A program made the position numbers and the translations under genes. DNA of 12,728 nt, taken from assembly GCA_028684405.1 (NCBI GenBank), contig JAQUGA010000056.1:1-12728 (forward strand), written 5' to 3'. Shown piece after piece: positions 7,291 through 12,728 of the stretch. The DNA is from Bacteroidales bacterium (GTDB lineage: Bacteria; Bacteroidota; Bacteroidia; Bacteroidales; WCHB1-69). The notes beneath the pieces were generated by a model. The model had not been told where the DNA came from, did no database searches, and saw nothing but the letters and a program-made list of their open reading frames with translations. Each line of letters opens with the position of its first letter. The first letter of the stretch is position 1.

Positions 7291-8190
7291 TTATTGAATT
7301 TTGGTATGAATGAGTTTTATGTTGTCAAAATAGAATTTGTCTTCTGAGCTTGTTTCTTTGCGACCTGCCGCAAAATATATTTGAAAATCCTGAGCATTAA
7401 TTTCACGACTTACCGCCAGGGTTAAATTGATGTATATTTTTTTCCAAGTTGTGGTTGGATTCAGCACAACAATGGGTTTCTTGTTAATTGAATTTTGATA
7501 ATTGGAAATAAGTCCCACAATGGTTTCGGTAGAAACTTTATAATTGAGTTCTAAAAATACATAGTTTCCGTTTTTAGGAAGAATAAATTTGTCAATAGTT
7601 TGTATGTCAAAAGTTTGATAGGGACCATACAGATGCACCAAGCCCGAATAGCGATTGATTTCGCTCAAATCCTGAGTGTTTCTAAAAATCTCATCAGAGG
7701 AGGAAATTTCATTTATTGTCGTATCGCTTGTGAGTGTTTTTTCGAGAGAGATACCAGCAGATTCAAAATCTTCAATCCATGCAAATTCAGCAAAAGACGC
7801 GTAGGTGAAAACGGGATAAACTTGAATGATTTTTTCAGGAGTCAGCTCAATTCGATCAATATACGCATTATAAAAAGGGTAAGGCACTCGCGTGTCGGTT
7901 ACGCCGTTGAGCTTAATTCCAGCTTGTGTGTTTAGCTCTACATTGCCGGTTATTAAACTTGGAATGGTAGATGGAATGCGAAATGCACCTAAAATTTCAT
8001 TGTTGACATAGTGCCAAATATCGGTAATGTTGTGCGAATTACTTCCTTGTGAACCATAGTCAGAAACGACTTTTACCGAATCGACTCGAATGTACGAAGG
8101 AGCTTTTTCTACTGGATTTATAATCTCGCAAGAACTCATAAAGATAAAACTGGCGATAACCAAAAACTGAAATAAATATTTATTGGACAT
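7291..8190 (-). CDS. Surface or periplasmic lipoprotein of unknown function
   Basis: I do not recognise a named family. The 299-residue product has a lipoprotein signal (hydrophobic 7-18, FMSSC lipobox, lipidated C21). After a short linker, the N-terminal half is rich in beta-strand-like segments. The C-terminal region (about 170-299) looks like a beta-sandwich of the carbohydrate-binding or galactose-binding-like kind: GNYVFLELNYKV, WKKIYINLTL and the closing FYFDNIKLIH are typical edge strands of such folds. It probably sits on the periplasmic face or is surface-exposed. Its stop is 6 bp before the sugar-transferase ATG, so the two are cotranscribed, suggesting a role linked to the glycan that enzyme starts. 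Function remains inference. Confidence 0.75.
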   Translation of the reverse strand: MSNKYLFQFLVIASFIFMSSCEIINPVEKAPSYIRVDSVKVVSDYGSQGSNSHNITDIWHYVNNEILGAFRIPSTIPSLITGNVELNTQAGIKLNGVTDTRVPYPFYNAYIDRIELTPEKIIQVYPVFTYASFAEFAWIEDFESAGISLEKTLTSDTTINEISSSDEIFRNTQDLSEINRYSGLVHLYGPYQTFDIQTIDKFILPKNGNYVFLELNYKVSTETIVGLISNYQNSINKKPIVVLNPTTTWKKIYINLTLAVSREINAQDFQIYFAAGRKETSSEDKFYFDNIKLIHTKIQ

Positions 8191-8247
8191 AACCTGGGTT
8201 TGATTTAATGTTGTAACGATTTTGATATCGATTTAGTACAAAATCAG

Positions 8248-8255
8248 CAAAATTA
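8248..8255 (-). promoter_or_regulatory. Candidate -7 element (TAATTTTG) for the lipoprotein/sugar-transferase pair
   Basis: Minus-strand TAATTTTG matches TAnnTTTG exactly and lies directly past the oxidoreductase stop codon (8257-8259), giving a leader of about 53 nt to the ATG at 8190. No good -33 TTG was seen. The adjacent run of ATTT repeats (about 8252-8271) spans the end of the oxidoreductase gene. Readthrough from the oxidoreductase is also possible. Confidence 0.35.
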
Positions 8256-8256
8256 T

Positions 8257-9225
8257 TTATTTATTTATTTTTGCCATAATTTGATATGCTACTTCCAAAG
8301 CATTGCAACCATCCTCTATAGTGACCATAGGAGTAGTGTTGTTGATGATGCTGCTAGCAAAAGTTTCAAGCTCCATTTTGATTGCATTGATATTTTTAAT
8401 TTCAGGATTCTCAAAATAAATTTGCTTTTGACCTTTTTCTCCTAAATCTATAACCATCGCAAAAGGATTGTTGTCTTCGGCCTGAACTTCTTGCATTCGA
8501 ATGATTTCTGTTTTCTTTTCTAAATAATCAACAGAAATATAAGCATCGTTTTGAAAAAACCTTGATTTTCGCATGTTTTTCATCGATAATCTGCTGGCTG
8601 TTAAATTTGCCACACAACCGTTGTCGAACTCTATGCGTGCATTGGCAATGTCGGGTGTGTCGCTAACCACCGAAACTCCATTGGCACTGATTCGCTTAAT
8701 GTCCGACCGAACCACGCTTAAAACAATATCGATGTCGTGAATCATTAAATCTAAAACCACTGGAACATCTGTTCCACGAGGATTGAACATCGCCAAACGA
8801 TGCGTTTCTATAAACTTGGGCTGATGAATATGGGGGCGAGCTGCCAAAAAAGCAGGGTTAAAACGCTCTACGTGACCCACTTGAACTTTTACAGATGCCT
8901 CTGTTGCCAAATTCACTAACTTTTTCGCCTCTTCGGGCGTGGCAACAATTGGTTTCTCAATAAAAACATGTTTGCTCTTTTTTATCGCTTTGACAGCCAA
9001 TTCAAAATGTGCAACTGTAGGGGTAACAATGTCAACAATATCAACAGCGTCCATTAATTCATCCGAACTATTGAAGTTCTTTATGCCAAATTCCGTTGAA
9101 ACAGCTTCGCAAATTGATTTATCAGGATCGAAAAATCCAATTAAATCAAAATATTCACTCTCTAAAATACACTTAATGTGTATCTTGCCTAAATGTCCAG
9201 CTCCTAAAATACCAATTTTTATCAT
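8257..9225 (-). CDS. Gfo/Idh/MocA family NAD(P)-dependent oxidoreductase
   Basis: From the ATG at 9225 the protein has 322 residues. The Rossmann motif GILGAGHLG (GxGxxG at 8-13) begins at residue 5, the conserved EKP with catalytic-type K91 is at 90-92, and VLDLMIHDID (157-166) carries the family's D159 and H163. The block GHVERFNPAF (117-126) is typical of the subgroup that includes UDP-sugar 3-dehydrogenases of the WlbA/GnnA kind, so a nucleotide-sugar substrate is plausible but not shown. An in-frame start at 9333 would add 36 residues with a non-family hydrophobic stretch ahead of the Rossmann fold, and would run back through the divergent promoters; I reject it. An AGGAAG sits directly before the ATG at 9225. 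Gap to the lipoprotein gene is 66 bp. Confidence 0.9.
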   Translation of the reverse strand: MIKIGILGAGHLGKIHIKCILESEYFDLIGFFDPDKSICEAVSTEFGIKNFNSSDELMDAVDIVDIVTPTVAHFELAVKAIKKSKHVFIEKPIVATPEEAKKLVNLATEASVKVQVGHVERFNPAFLAARPHIHQPKFIETHRLAMFNPRGTDVPVVLDLMIHDIDIVLSVVRSDIKRISANGVSVVSDTPDIANARIEFDNGCVANLTASRLSMKNMRKSRFFQNDAYISVDYLEKKTEIIRMQEVQAEDNNPFAMVIDLGEKGQKQIYFENPEIKNINAIKMELETFASSIINNTTPMVTIEDGCNALEVAYQIMAKINK

Positions 9226-9254
9226 CTTCCTTGCTCGTTGTGAAATGTAATTAT

Positions 9255-9262
9255 TACTTTTG
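9255..9262 (+). promoter_or_regulatory. Candidate -7 element (TACTTTTG) for pcm
   Basis: TACTTTTG matches TAnnTTTG exactly. A TTG at 9231-9233 lies 21 nt upstream as a possible -33 element. The transcript would start near 9267, about 35 nt before the ATG at 9302, which argues against the upstream TTG codon at 9260 that overlaps this element. Confidence 0.55.
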
Positions 9263-9290
9263 CAAAAGAATAAAAAAAAAAGCATATACC

Positions 9291-9298
9291 CAAATATA
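9291..9298 (-). promoter_or_regulatory. Candidate -7 element (TATATTTG) for the Gfo/Idh gene
   Basis: Minus-strand TATATTTG matches the consensus exactly and gives a leader of about 60 nt to the ATG at 9225. Together with the plus-strand element at 9255-9262 it forms a compact overlapping divergent promoter region of under 80 bp. Confidence 0.45.
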
Positions 9299-9301
9299 AC
9301 T

Positions 9302-9976
9302 ATGTCAAAGTTCATTGATTCGTTTAGACACAAAGGTTTACGTAAGAAGTTAGTGCAAGAAGTACGAGAAAAAGGAATTACCGATGATTCTGTTCTTGAA
9401 GCGATGGAAAAACTTCCACGCCACTATTTTTTAGATTCTTCTTTTGTAGAATTTGCATATCAGGATAAAGCATTTCCAATTGGTTCTGGGCAAACTATTT
9501 CGCAGCCCTATACTGTGGCTTTCCAAACACAATTGATGCAGGTGAAAAAAGGAGATAAAATTTTGGAAATTGGAACCGGATCGGGCTACCAAGCTACTAT
9601 TTTGCACCTTATGGGAGCAAAAGTTTTTACCATCGAACGCCAAAAGGAGTTGTTTGTTAAAACAAAAGCATTTTTAGAAACTCTAAATTATCGAGTTAAA
9701 GTTTTTTTCGGGGATGGATACAAAGGACTTCCTGCTTTTGCCCCTTTTGATAAAATAATTGTTACCTGCGGTGCTCCATTTATTCCGGAAATGCTCGTCG
9801 AACAGCTCAAACCAGGCGGTATTATGATTATTCCAGTAGGCGATGATGTTCAAACGATGATCAGTGTCGAAAAAAATATGGACGGATCCATCGTTAAAAA
9901 AGAACATGGGGCATTTCGATTTGTTCCCATGCTCGAAAAAAAGAATGATGGAAAGAATAATAAGTTAAAATATTGA
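9302..9976 (+). CDS. pcm: Protein-L-isoaspartate O-methyltransferase
   Basis: The 224-residue product matches PIMT enzymes over its whole length. FPIGSGQTISQPYTVA (58-73) is the PIMT substrate-binding signature, ILEIGTGSGYQAT (87-99) is SAM motif I, GDGYKG (137-142) is motif II, and FDKIIVTCGAP (149-159) and LKPGGIMIIPVG (169-180) are the later motifs. The C-terminus ends with the usual FRFVPML. It methylates isoaspartyl residues in damaged proteins using S-adenosylmethionine, allowing repair to aspartate, and acts in the cytoplasm. I chose the ATG at 9302; the in-frame TTG at 9260 overlaps the promoter. After the stop there is a short GTTC-GTTA-GAAC hairpin (10013-10024) with no T-run. Confidence 0.95.
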   Translation: MSKFIDSFRHKGLRKKLVQEVREKGITDDSVLEAMEKLPRHYFLDSSFVEFAYQDKAFPIGSGQTISQPYTVAFQTQLMQVKKGDKILEIGTGSGYQATILHLMGAKVFTIERQKELFVKTKAFLETLNYRVKVFFGDGYKGLPAFAPFDKIIVTCGAPFIPEMLVEQLKPGGIMIIPVGDDVQTMISVEKNMDGSIVKKEHGAFRFVPMLEKKNDGKNNKLKY

Positions 9977-10070
9977 TATGCAATGTTTTGATGGTTTTTT
10001 ATAAGAGAAAATGTTCGTTAGAACGCCTGTTTGTATGTACAGAATTATCTTAAAATGAATAATTTGTAGA

Positions 10071-10079
10071 TAATTTTTG
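10071..10079 (+). promoter_or_regulatory. Near-match -7 element (TAATTTTTG) ahead of the small basic protein gene
   Basis: TAATTTTTG fits the consensus only with a three-base instead of a two-base spacer. It would give a leader of about 25 nt to the ATG at 10110. The 133-bp gap after pcm makes a separate promoter likely, but this assignment is weak. Confidence 0.25.
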
Positions 10080-10109
10080 TAATATTGCAACATAATACAT
10101 AATTGCTTT

Positions 10110-10397
10110 ATGACAAGCCTTCCAAATCGAAAAATAAAACCGAAAAAGAAGAAAAAAGTGAAATTTTATCGACTTCACTTTAAACTCTCTGAAAATAGAA
10201 AAAATCAGTTGGAATGGTATTGTAAAACAAATAATACCACTAAAAACAAGGTTTTACGAGGTTTGATAAATGATTTTTTAGATGAAAATTGCAAAAAAGA
10301 TCCGGATAAATACGTCACTTCTAAAAACCAACTCCAACTCTTTGATGTAGATTCTTTCTATGATAAAGGAAGTGCACAACTAACATTGGACATGTAA
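10110..10397 (+). CDS. Small basic protein with a ribbon-helix-helix-like core
   Basis: The product has 95 residues and a very basic start (KIKPKKKKKVK, 8-18). Residues about 19-58 read as strand (FYRLHFKL), helix (ENRKNQLEWYCKTNN), turn and helix (TKNKVLRGLINDFLDEN), the order of a ribbon-helix-helix DNA-binding fold. After it comes SKNQLQLFD (71-79). No named family is recognised. If the fold is right, it would bind DNA as a dimer and may be a repressor or nucleoid-type regulator. There is no adjacent toxin gene to make it an antitoxin: pcm lies upstream and rlmL is convergent. The ATG is preceded by an A/T-rich leader without a strong Shine-Dalgarno. The coding call is supported by length, lysine-rich but varied composition and clean boundaries. 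Confidence 0.7.
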   Translation: MTSLPNRKIKPKKKKKVKFYRLHFKLSENRKNQLEWYCKTNNTTKNKVLRGLINDFLDENCKKDPDKYVTSKNQLQLFDVDSFYDKGSAQLTLDM

Positions 10398-10504
10398 TTT
10401 GCACGAATTTTATACGGTTCGGTATTTCGAAAATAAATCAAATTAATCGACTTCTCTTTTTGTAATGTTTTTGATTGAAAAAGTCACTCAGTTACCTTAA
10501 TCGT
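10398..10504. other. Convergent spacer with an AAGTCACTCAGTTAC motif
   Basis: The 107 bp between the small basic gene and rlmL hold no convincing GC-rich terminator. AATCAAA and TTTGATT form a weak inverted repeat. At 10481-10499 lies AAGTCACTCAGTTACCTTA, which resembles AAGTGACTAAGTAACTGG at 581-598; both sit just past the 3' end of a minus-strand gene. Confidence 0.4.
10481..10499. repeat. Short AGTnACTnAGTnAC-type motif, copy 2
   Basis: AAGTCACTCAGTTACCTTA starts 6 bp past the rlmL stop on the minus strand. It shares its orientation relative to the neighbouring gene with the copy at 581-598. Confidence 0.4.
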
Positions 10505-11683
10505 TTAAGCGTTTCGTTCAGACAAAAACTCTTTTCGTTTTCCTTCAAAAATTTCAAACTTAGCGAACGTACATTCAATTGAGCCATTAAAAAGAATATA
10601 TTTACTAGAAGGTCTAAGTCCAATGAATTTTGTAGGATCTTTTCCAGCACTAATAATCCACACATCATAGCCTTTGCAGCGGTTTTTCATGGTATCGCCA
10701 ATGGATTTATAGAAGTTTCGTACATCTTCCAAGGGCATGCGTTCGCCGTAGGGAGGATTTAAAAAGATAACTCCTTTCTTTTCGGAAAACTCCATGTGTT
10801 GAAAGGCAATGCTATCAAACTGGATATCGTGATGCAAGCGAGCATTTTCGGCATTTCTTTTTGCCGAATCCACCGCCATCGACATAATGTCTGAAGAGAA
10901 AATCTCAATCTCAGATTCGCTAATTTCTGCATCTGCTTCGGTTTTTACTTTCTTCCATAATTCTGCATCAAAATCTTTCCAGTTCATAAAACCATATTTT
11001 TCACGGTAAAAACCTGCCGGAATATTTTGCGAAATCATGGCGGCTTCAATTCCTAAAGTTCCCGAACCGCACATTGGGTCGAAAAAATTACATTCTCCAT
11101 GCCAACCCGATAATAGAATCATTCCGGCTGCCAAAACCTCATTTAAGTTGGCTTCGCCATGTTTCACTCTGTAGCCTCTGCGATATAGGCTGTCTCCCGA
11201 GCTGTCTATCAAAACGCTGCATTCATTTTCGACAATTCGCAAGGTGAAACGAATGTCGGGTTGCGACCTATTTACCGATGGACGAACATTGTAAGTGTCT
11301 CTAAAATTGTCCACTAAAGCATCTTTACATAACTGAGATACATACAAAGAATGTGAAAATAGATCCCCAGAAACAATGCTGTCAATAGCAAAAGAGCTTT
11401 CAATATCGAGATATTTATCCCATTTTAAGGCATATAATTTATCGTATAATTCCTCTTTGTTTTCGGCTTTAAAATGATATATTGGCTTTAAAATGGCGAT
11501 GGCTGTGCGGCAGCAGTAATTTGCTCGGTATACAACCTCTTTGTCACCAACAAAGGAAACCGCTCTTTTCAATATCTTCGTCTCTTTTGCACCACAAGCT
11601 TTCAATTCTCTTTCTAAAACACCTTCTAAACCAGACATCGTTTTGGCTACCAATCGGTTTCTTTCGTCTTCTTCTCTTCTCAT
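10505..11683 (-). CDS. rlmL: THUMP-domain class I SAM-dependent RNA methyltransferase (RlmL-like)
   Basis: The 392-residue protein has an N-terminal ferredoxin-like and THUMP region (about 10-165), then a Rossmann methyltransferase domain. Motif I is FFDPMCGSGTLGIEAA (200-215), motif IV is LNPPYGERM (308-316), and RRGYRVKHGEANLNEVLAAG (168-187) is the linker helix conserved in this family. It corresponds to the N-terminal half of E. coli RlmKL, which makes N2-methylguanosine at 23S rRNA G2445; the RlmK half is absent, as is usual outside gammaproteobacteria. It acts on pre-ribosomal RNA in the cytoplasm. The ATG at 11683 gives an acidic-basic lead (RREEDERNR) before the conserved LVAKTMSGLEGVL; the next Met (16) would cut into that block. 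Confidence 0.9.
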   Translation of the reverse strand: MRREEDERNRLVAKTMSGLEGVLERELKACGAKETKILKRAVSFVGDKEVVYRANYCCRTAIAILKPIYHFKAENKEELYDKLYALKWDKYLDIESSFAIDSIVSGDLFSHSLYVSQLCKDALVDNFRDTYNVRPSVNRSQPDIRFTLRIVENECSVLIDSSGDSLYRRGYRVKHGEANLNEVLAAGMILLSGWHGECNFFDPMCGSGTLGIEAAMISQNIPAGFYREKYGFMNWKDFDAELWKKVKTEADAEISESEIEIFSSDIMSMAVDSAKRNAENARLHHDIQFDSIAFQHMEFSEKKGVIFLNPPYGERMPLEDVRNFYKSIGDTMKNRCKGYDVWIISAGKDPTKFIGLRPSSKYILFNGSIECTFAKFEIFEGKRKEFLSERNA

Positions 11684-11700
11684 AAAATAATAAATATTGG

Positions 11701-11708
11701 CAAAAATA
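11701..11708 (-). promoter_or_regulatory. Candidate -7 element (TATTTTTG) for rlmL
   Basis: Minus-strand TATTTTTG matches TAnnTTTG exactly. The leader would be only about 13 nt to the ATG at 11683, short but possible. No strong -33 element was found. Confidence 0.4.
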
Positions 11709-11750
11709 GCGAAAAATCATTTATCAATTAAACGGAAAGAGAATTAGTTC

Positions 11751-11849
11751 GTCCAGTTAGTCGGATGATGCTGATCTGAAAGTCGGAGGATGACTATCAA
11801 CCGCGACGCAATGTCATCCTCCGACTAAAGTAGCATCCTCCGACTAGCT
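11751..11849. repeat. REP-like palindromic cluster, copy 1 (nested hairpins)
   Basis: The segment contains four copies of one 11-nt word: GTCGGATGATG (11760-11770), GTCGGAGGATG (11782-11792) and CATCCTCCGAC twice (11815-11825, 11834-11844). The inner arms AGTCGGAGGATGAC (11781-11794) and GTCATCCTCCGACT (11813-11826) form a perfect 14-bp stem with an 18-nt loop containing CGACG. The outer arms (11755-11772 and 11832-11849) pair at 16 of 18 positions. This double-hairpin layout is that of paired REP sequences (REPINs). It is GC-richer than its surroundings, has no T-run, and lies between the divergent rlmL and beta-barrel genes, so a terminator role is unlikely. Confidence 0.85.
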
Positions 11850-11920
11850 AAACCAACTCAATAAAATATATATTTTTACAAAATGAACATCATTTGATTT
11901 TTTTTCTCTATTTTCGTTGT

Positions 11921-11929
11921 TAAATTTTG
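11921..11929 (+). promoter_or_regulatory. Possible promoter region of the beta-barrel gene
   Basis: TAAATTTTG here fits TAnnTTTG with one extra spacer base; TATTTTCG at 11909-11916 is an alternative with one mismatch. A TTTG at 11893-11896 could serve as -33 element for the former. The leader would be roughly 55-70 nt. I cannot choose firmly between them. Confidence 0.25.
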
Positions 11930-11988
11930 ATTAAAGGCGGATGCCGAAAAGCCATAAATAGAGTAGGTAAATATTAAAAGTAAAAATT

Positions 11989-12477
11989 ATGAAAAAAAAC
12001 GCATTGCTTATTATTATGATTATGTTGTTCGCTAGTTCTGCATTTTCACAGCTTAATGTTTATGCTGAAGGAGCTATTTCTACCAAAGAAAATGTAAAAG
12101 CCAGATTAGGAATTGGTGCAATGTACCTTCATCCTATAACTGACGCATTTCATTTAGGTGCAAATATGGCCTATCGTCAATCATTAACAAGTGATTATTA
12201 TGCAGCTCAAATTCCAATTATGGCTGTTGCTCGTTACTATGTTATGGGTGACGCAACAGGATTTTATCCTCAGGTTTCTTTGGGTCTAGTAAACTCATTT
12301 TCTCGGATAAAAGTTTTTAATAATACTATTAAATCTTCGTCCTCAAATTTTGGATTTAATGTGGGAGCAGGATATCGTTTAGACAATAACTTAGATTTTT
12401 CATTGCTTTACGAAAATATCGTTTTTGAGAATGCTTCAGCAAGTGCTTTTCTAATTCGAGTTGGGTTTAATTTCTAA
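11989..12477 (+). CDS. Small outer-membrane beta-barrel protein
   Basis: The 162-residue product starts with a signal peptide (MKKNALLIIMIMLFASSAFS, cleavage likely after S20). The mature part of about 142 residues shows alternating strand patterns such as ARLGIGAMYL, FHLGANMAYRQS, IPIMAVARYYV, FYPQVSLGLVNS, NFGFNVGAGYRL and LDFSLLYENIVF, and it ends FLIRVGFNF with a terminal Phe. These fit an eight-stranded barrel of the OmpA/OmpX-like size, inserted by the BAM machinery. No specific family or ligand can be named. The gene stands alone, with its own leader, and lies between two related palindromic repeat clusters, the downstream one starting 6 bp after the stop. Confidence 0.82.
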   Translation: MKKNALLIIMIMLFASSAFSQLNVYAEGAISTKENVKARLGIGAMYLHPITDAFHLGANMAYRQSLTSDYYAAQIPIMAVARYYVMGDATGFYPQVSLGLVNSFSRIKVFNNTIKSSSSNFGFNVGAGYRLDNNLDFSLLYENIVFENASASAFLIRVGFNF

Positions 12478-12483
12478 AAAAGT

Positions 12484-12560
12484 GAGATCGTCGGAGGATG
12501 GCGTCCAGTTAGTCGGATGATGACTATCTGCCTCGACGTGATCTCATCCTCCGACTAACT
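12484..12560. repeat. REP-like palindromic cluster, copy 2, just upstream of the RAYT gene
   Basis: Three copies of the same 11-nt word occur: GTCGGAGGATG (12490-12500), GTCGGATGATG (12512-12522) and CATCCTCCGAC (12545-12555). Arms 12507-12523 and 12544-12560 pair at 16 of 17 positions around a 20-nt loop (12524-12543) that also contains CGACG. The word starts are spaced 22 and 33 nt, exactly as for the first three words of copy 1, and the 22-nt segment after the second word agrees at 16 of 22 positions. The first word could pair with the third instead, so alternative folds compete. It ends 13 bp before the transposase ATG. Confidence 0.85.
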
Positions 12561-12573
12561 TTAAAACTGCATT

Positions 12574-12728
12574 ATGAACTTCGATCAAGGACATTTATAT
12601 CACGTTTATAATCAGGGAAATAATAAGCAAAGGATTTTTTTCTCTGAAAAGAATTACCTTTATTTTATTGAGAAAATTCGAAATCATATCTTGCCTTATG
12701 CTGATGTAGTAGCGTGGTGCTTGATGCC
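12574..12728 (+). CDS. REP-associated tyrosine transposase (RAYT, Y1/IS200-like), N-terminal part cut by window edge
   Basis: The frame from the ATG at 12574 is open to the window end (51 codons plus CC, which must be Pro). Recognisable N-terminal features of TnpA_REP-type proteins are GHLYHVYNQGNNKQRIFF (6-23), NYLYFIEKIR (27-36) and the run VVAWCLMP (45-52), after which the family continues with the HUH motif (NHFH) just outside the window. Such enzymes are single-domain Y1 transposases that cut and join single-stranded DNA at REP hairpins. The palindromic cluster 13 bp upstream and its relative at 11751-11849 fit as substrates. The catalytic His pair and Tyr are not visible, so activity cannot be judged. 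A standard IS200/IS605 transposase is the alternative, but the flanking repeats favour RAYT. Confidence 0.82.
   Translation, partial: MNFDQGHLYHVYNQGNNKQRIFFSEKNYLYFIEKIRNHILPYADVVAWCLM

Noticed and set aside
9226..9333. N-terminal extension of the Gfo/Idh protein by 36 residues
   Set aside because: The family begins at the Rossmann strand MIKIGILGAG; the extension reads through the divergent promoters and the AGGAAG before 9225 supports the shorter start.
11751..11849. Intrinsic terminator for rlmL or a neighbouring gene
   Set aside because: The hairpins lie upstream of both divergent genes, lack a T-run, and are repeated at 12484-12560, so a REP-type repeat explains them better.
12484..12560. 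Terminator of the beta-barrel gene only
   Set aside because: It may stop some transcripts, but the stem is followed by ACTTTAAAACTG with no proper T-run and shares its detailed layout with copy 1.

Overview
The window comes from a low-GC chromosome of the phylum Bacteroidota. Support for this: a DUF4290 gene (a family largely confined to this phylum), several upstream sites matching the Bacteroidetes -7 consensus TAnnTTTG, A-rich leaders in place of strong Shine-Dalgarno sites, and a family mix (TnpA_REP-like transposase, Gfo/Idh oxidoreductase with the GHVERFNPA motif, ribbon-helix-helix-like small protein) typical of Bacteroidales-type genomes. The order-level placement is inference. No tRNA, rRNA or CRISPR array was seen.

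Layout. Positions 1-155 carry the 3' end of a nitroreductase gene. A 468-bp gene-free stretch follows, holding a 9-bp polypyrimidine minisatellite (403-574). From 624 to 5658 all genes lie on the minus strand. A DUF4290 gene, an ABC-2 exporter (ATPase plus permease) and a family-2 glycosyltransferase form a tight operon (5658 to 1951). It is followed, after its own promoter and a 16-bp palindrome, by a secreted START-domain protein whose end overlaps a DEDDy 3'-5' exonuclease gene. A second minus-strand block (9225 to 5866) has a Gfo/Idh/MocA oxidoreductase, a lipoprotein and a polyprenyl-phosphate sugar transferase; the last two are 6 bp apart. Together with the glycosyltransferase, these point to cell-surface glycan assembly, but this is not a complete polysaccharide locus.

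Divergent from the oxidoreductase is pcm (protein-L-isoaspartate methyltransferase), then a small basic protein resembling ribbon-helix-helix regulators. Convergent to that is rlmL, a THUMP-containing 23S rRNA methyltransferase. The last 1 kb is the most unusual part. A small outer-membrane beta-barrel gene (11989-12477) lies between two related palindromic repeat clusters (11751-11849 and 12484-12560). The second cluster sits 13 bp upstream of a gene whose visible 51 residues look like a REP-associated tyrosine transposase (RAYT, Y1/IS200-like); the window ends just before its expected HUH active site.

The strongest candidate for a less-described system is this RAYT with its REP-like repeats. 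The repeats are built from an 11-nt word (GTCGGAGGATG or its complement, seven copies) at fixed 22- and 33-nt steps. The rest is largely ordinary housekeeping and envelope biology.
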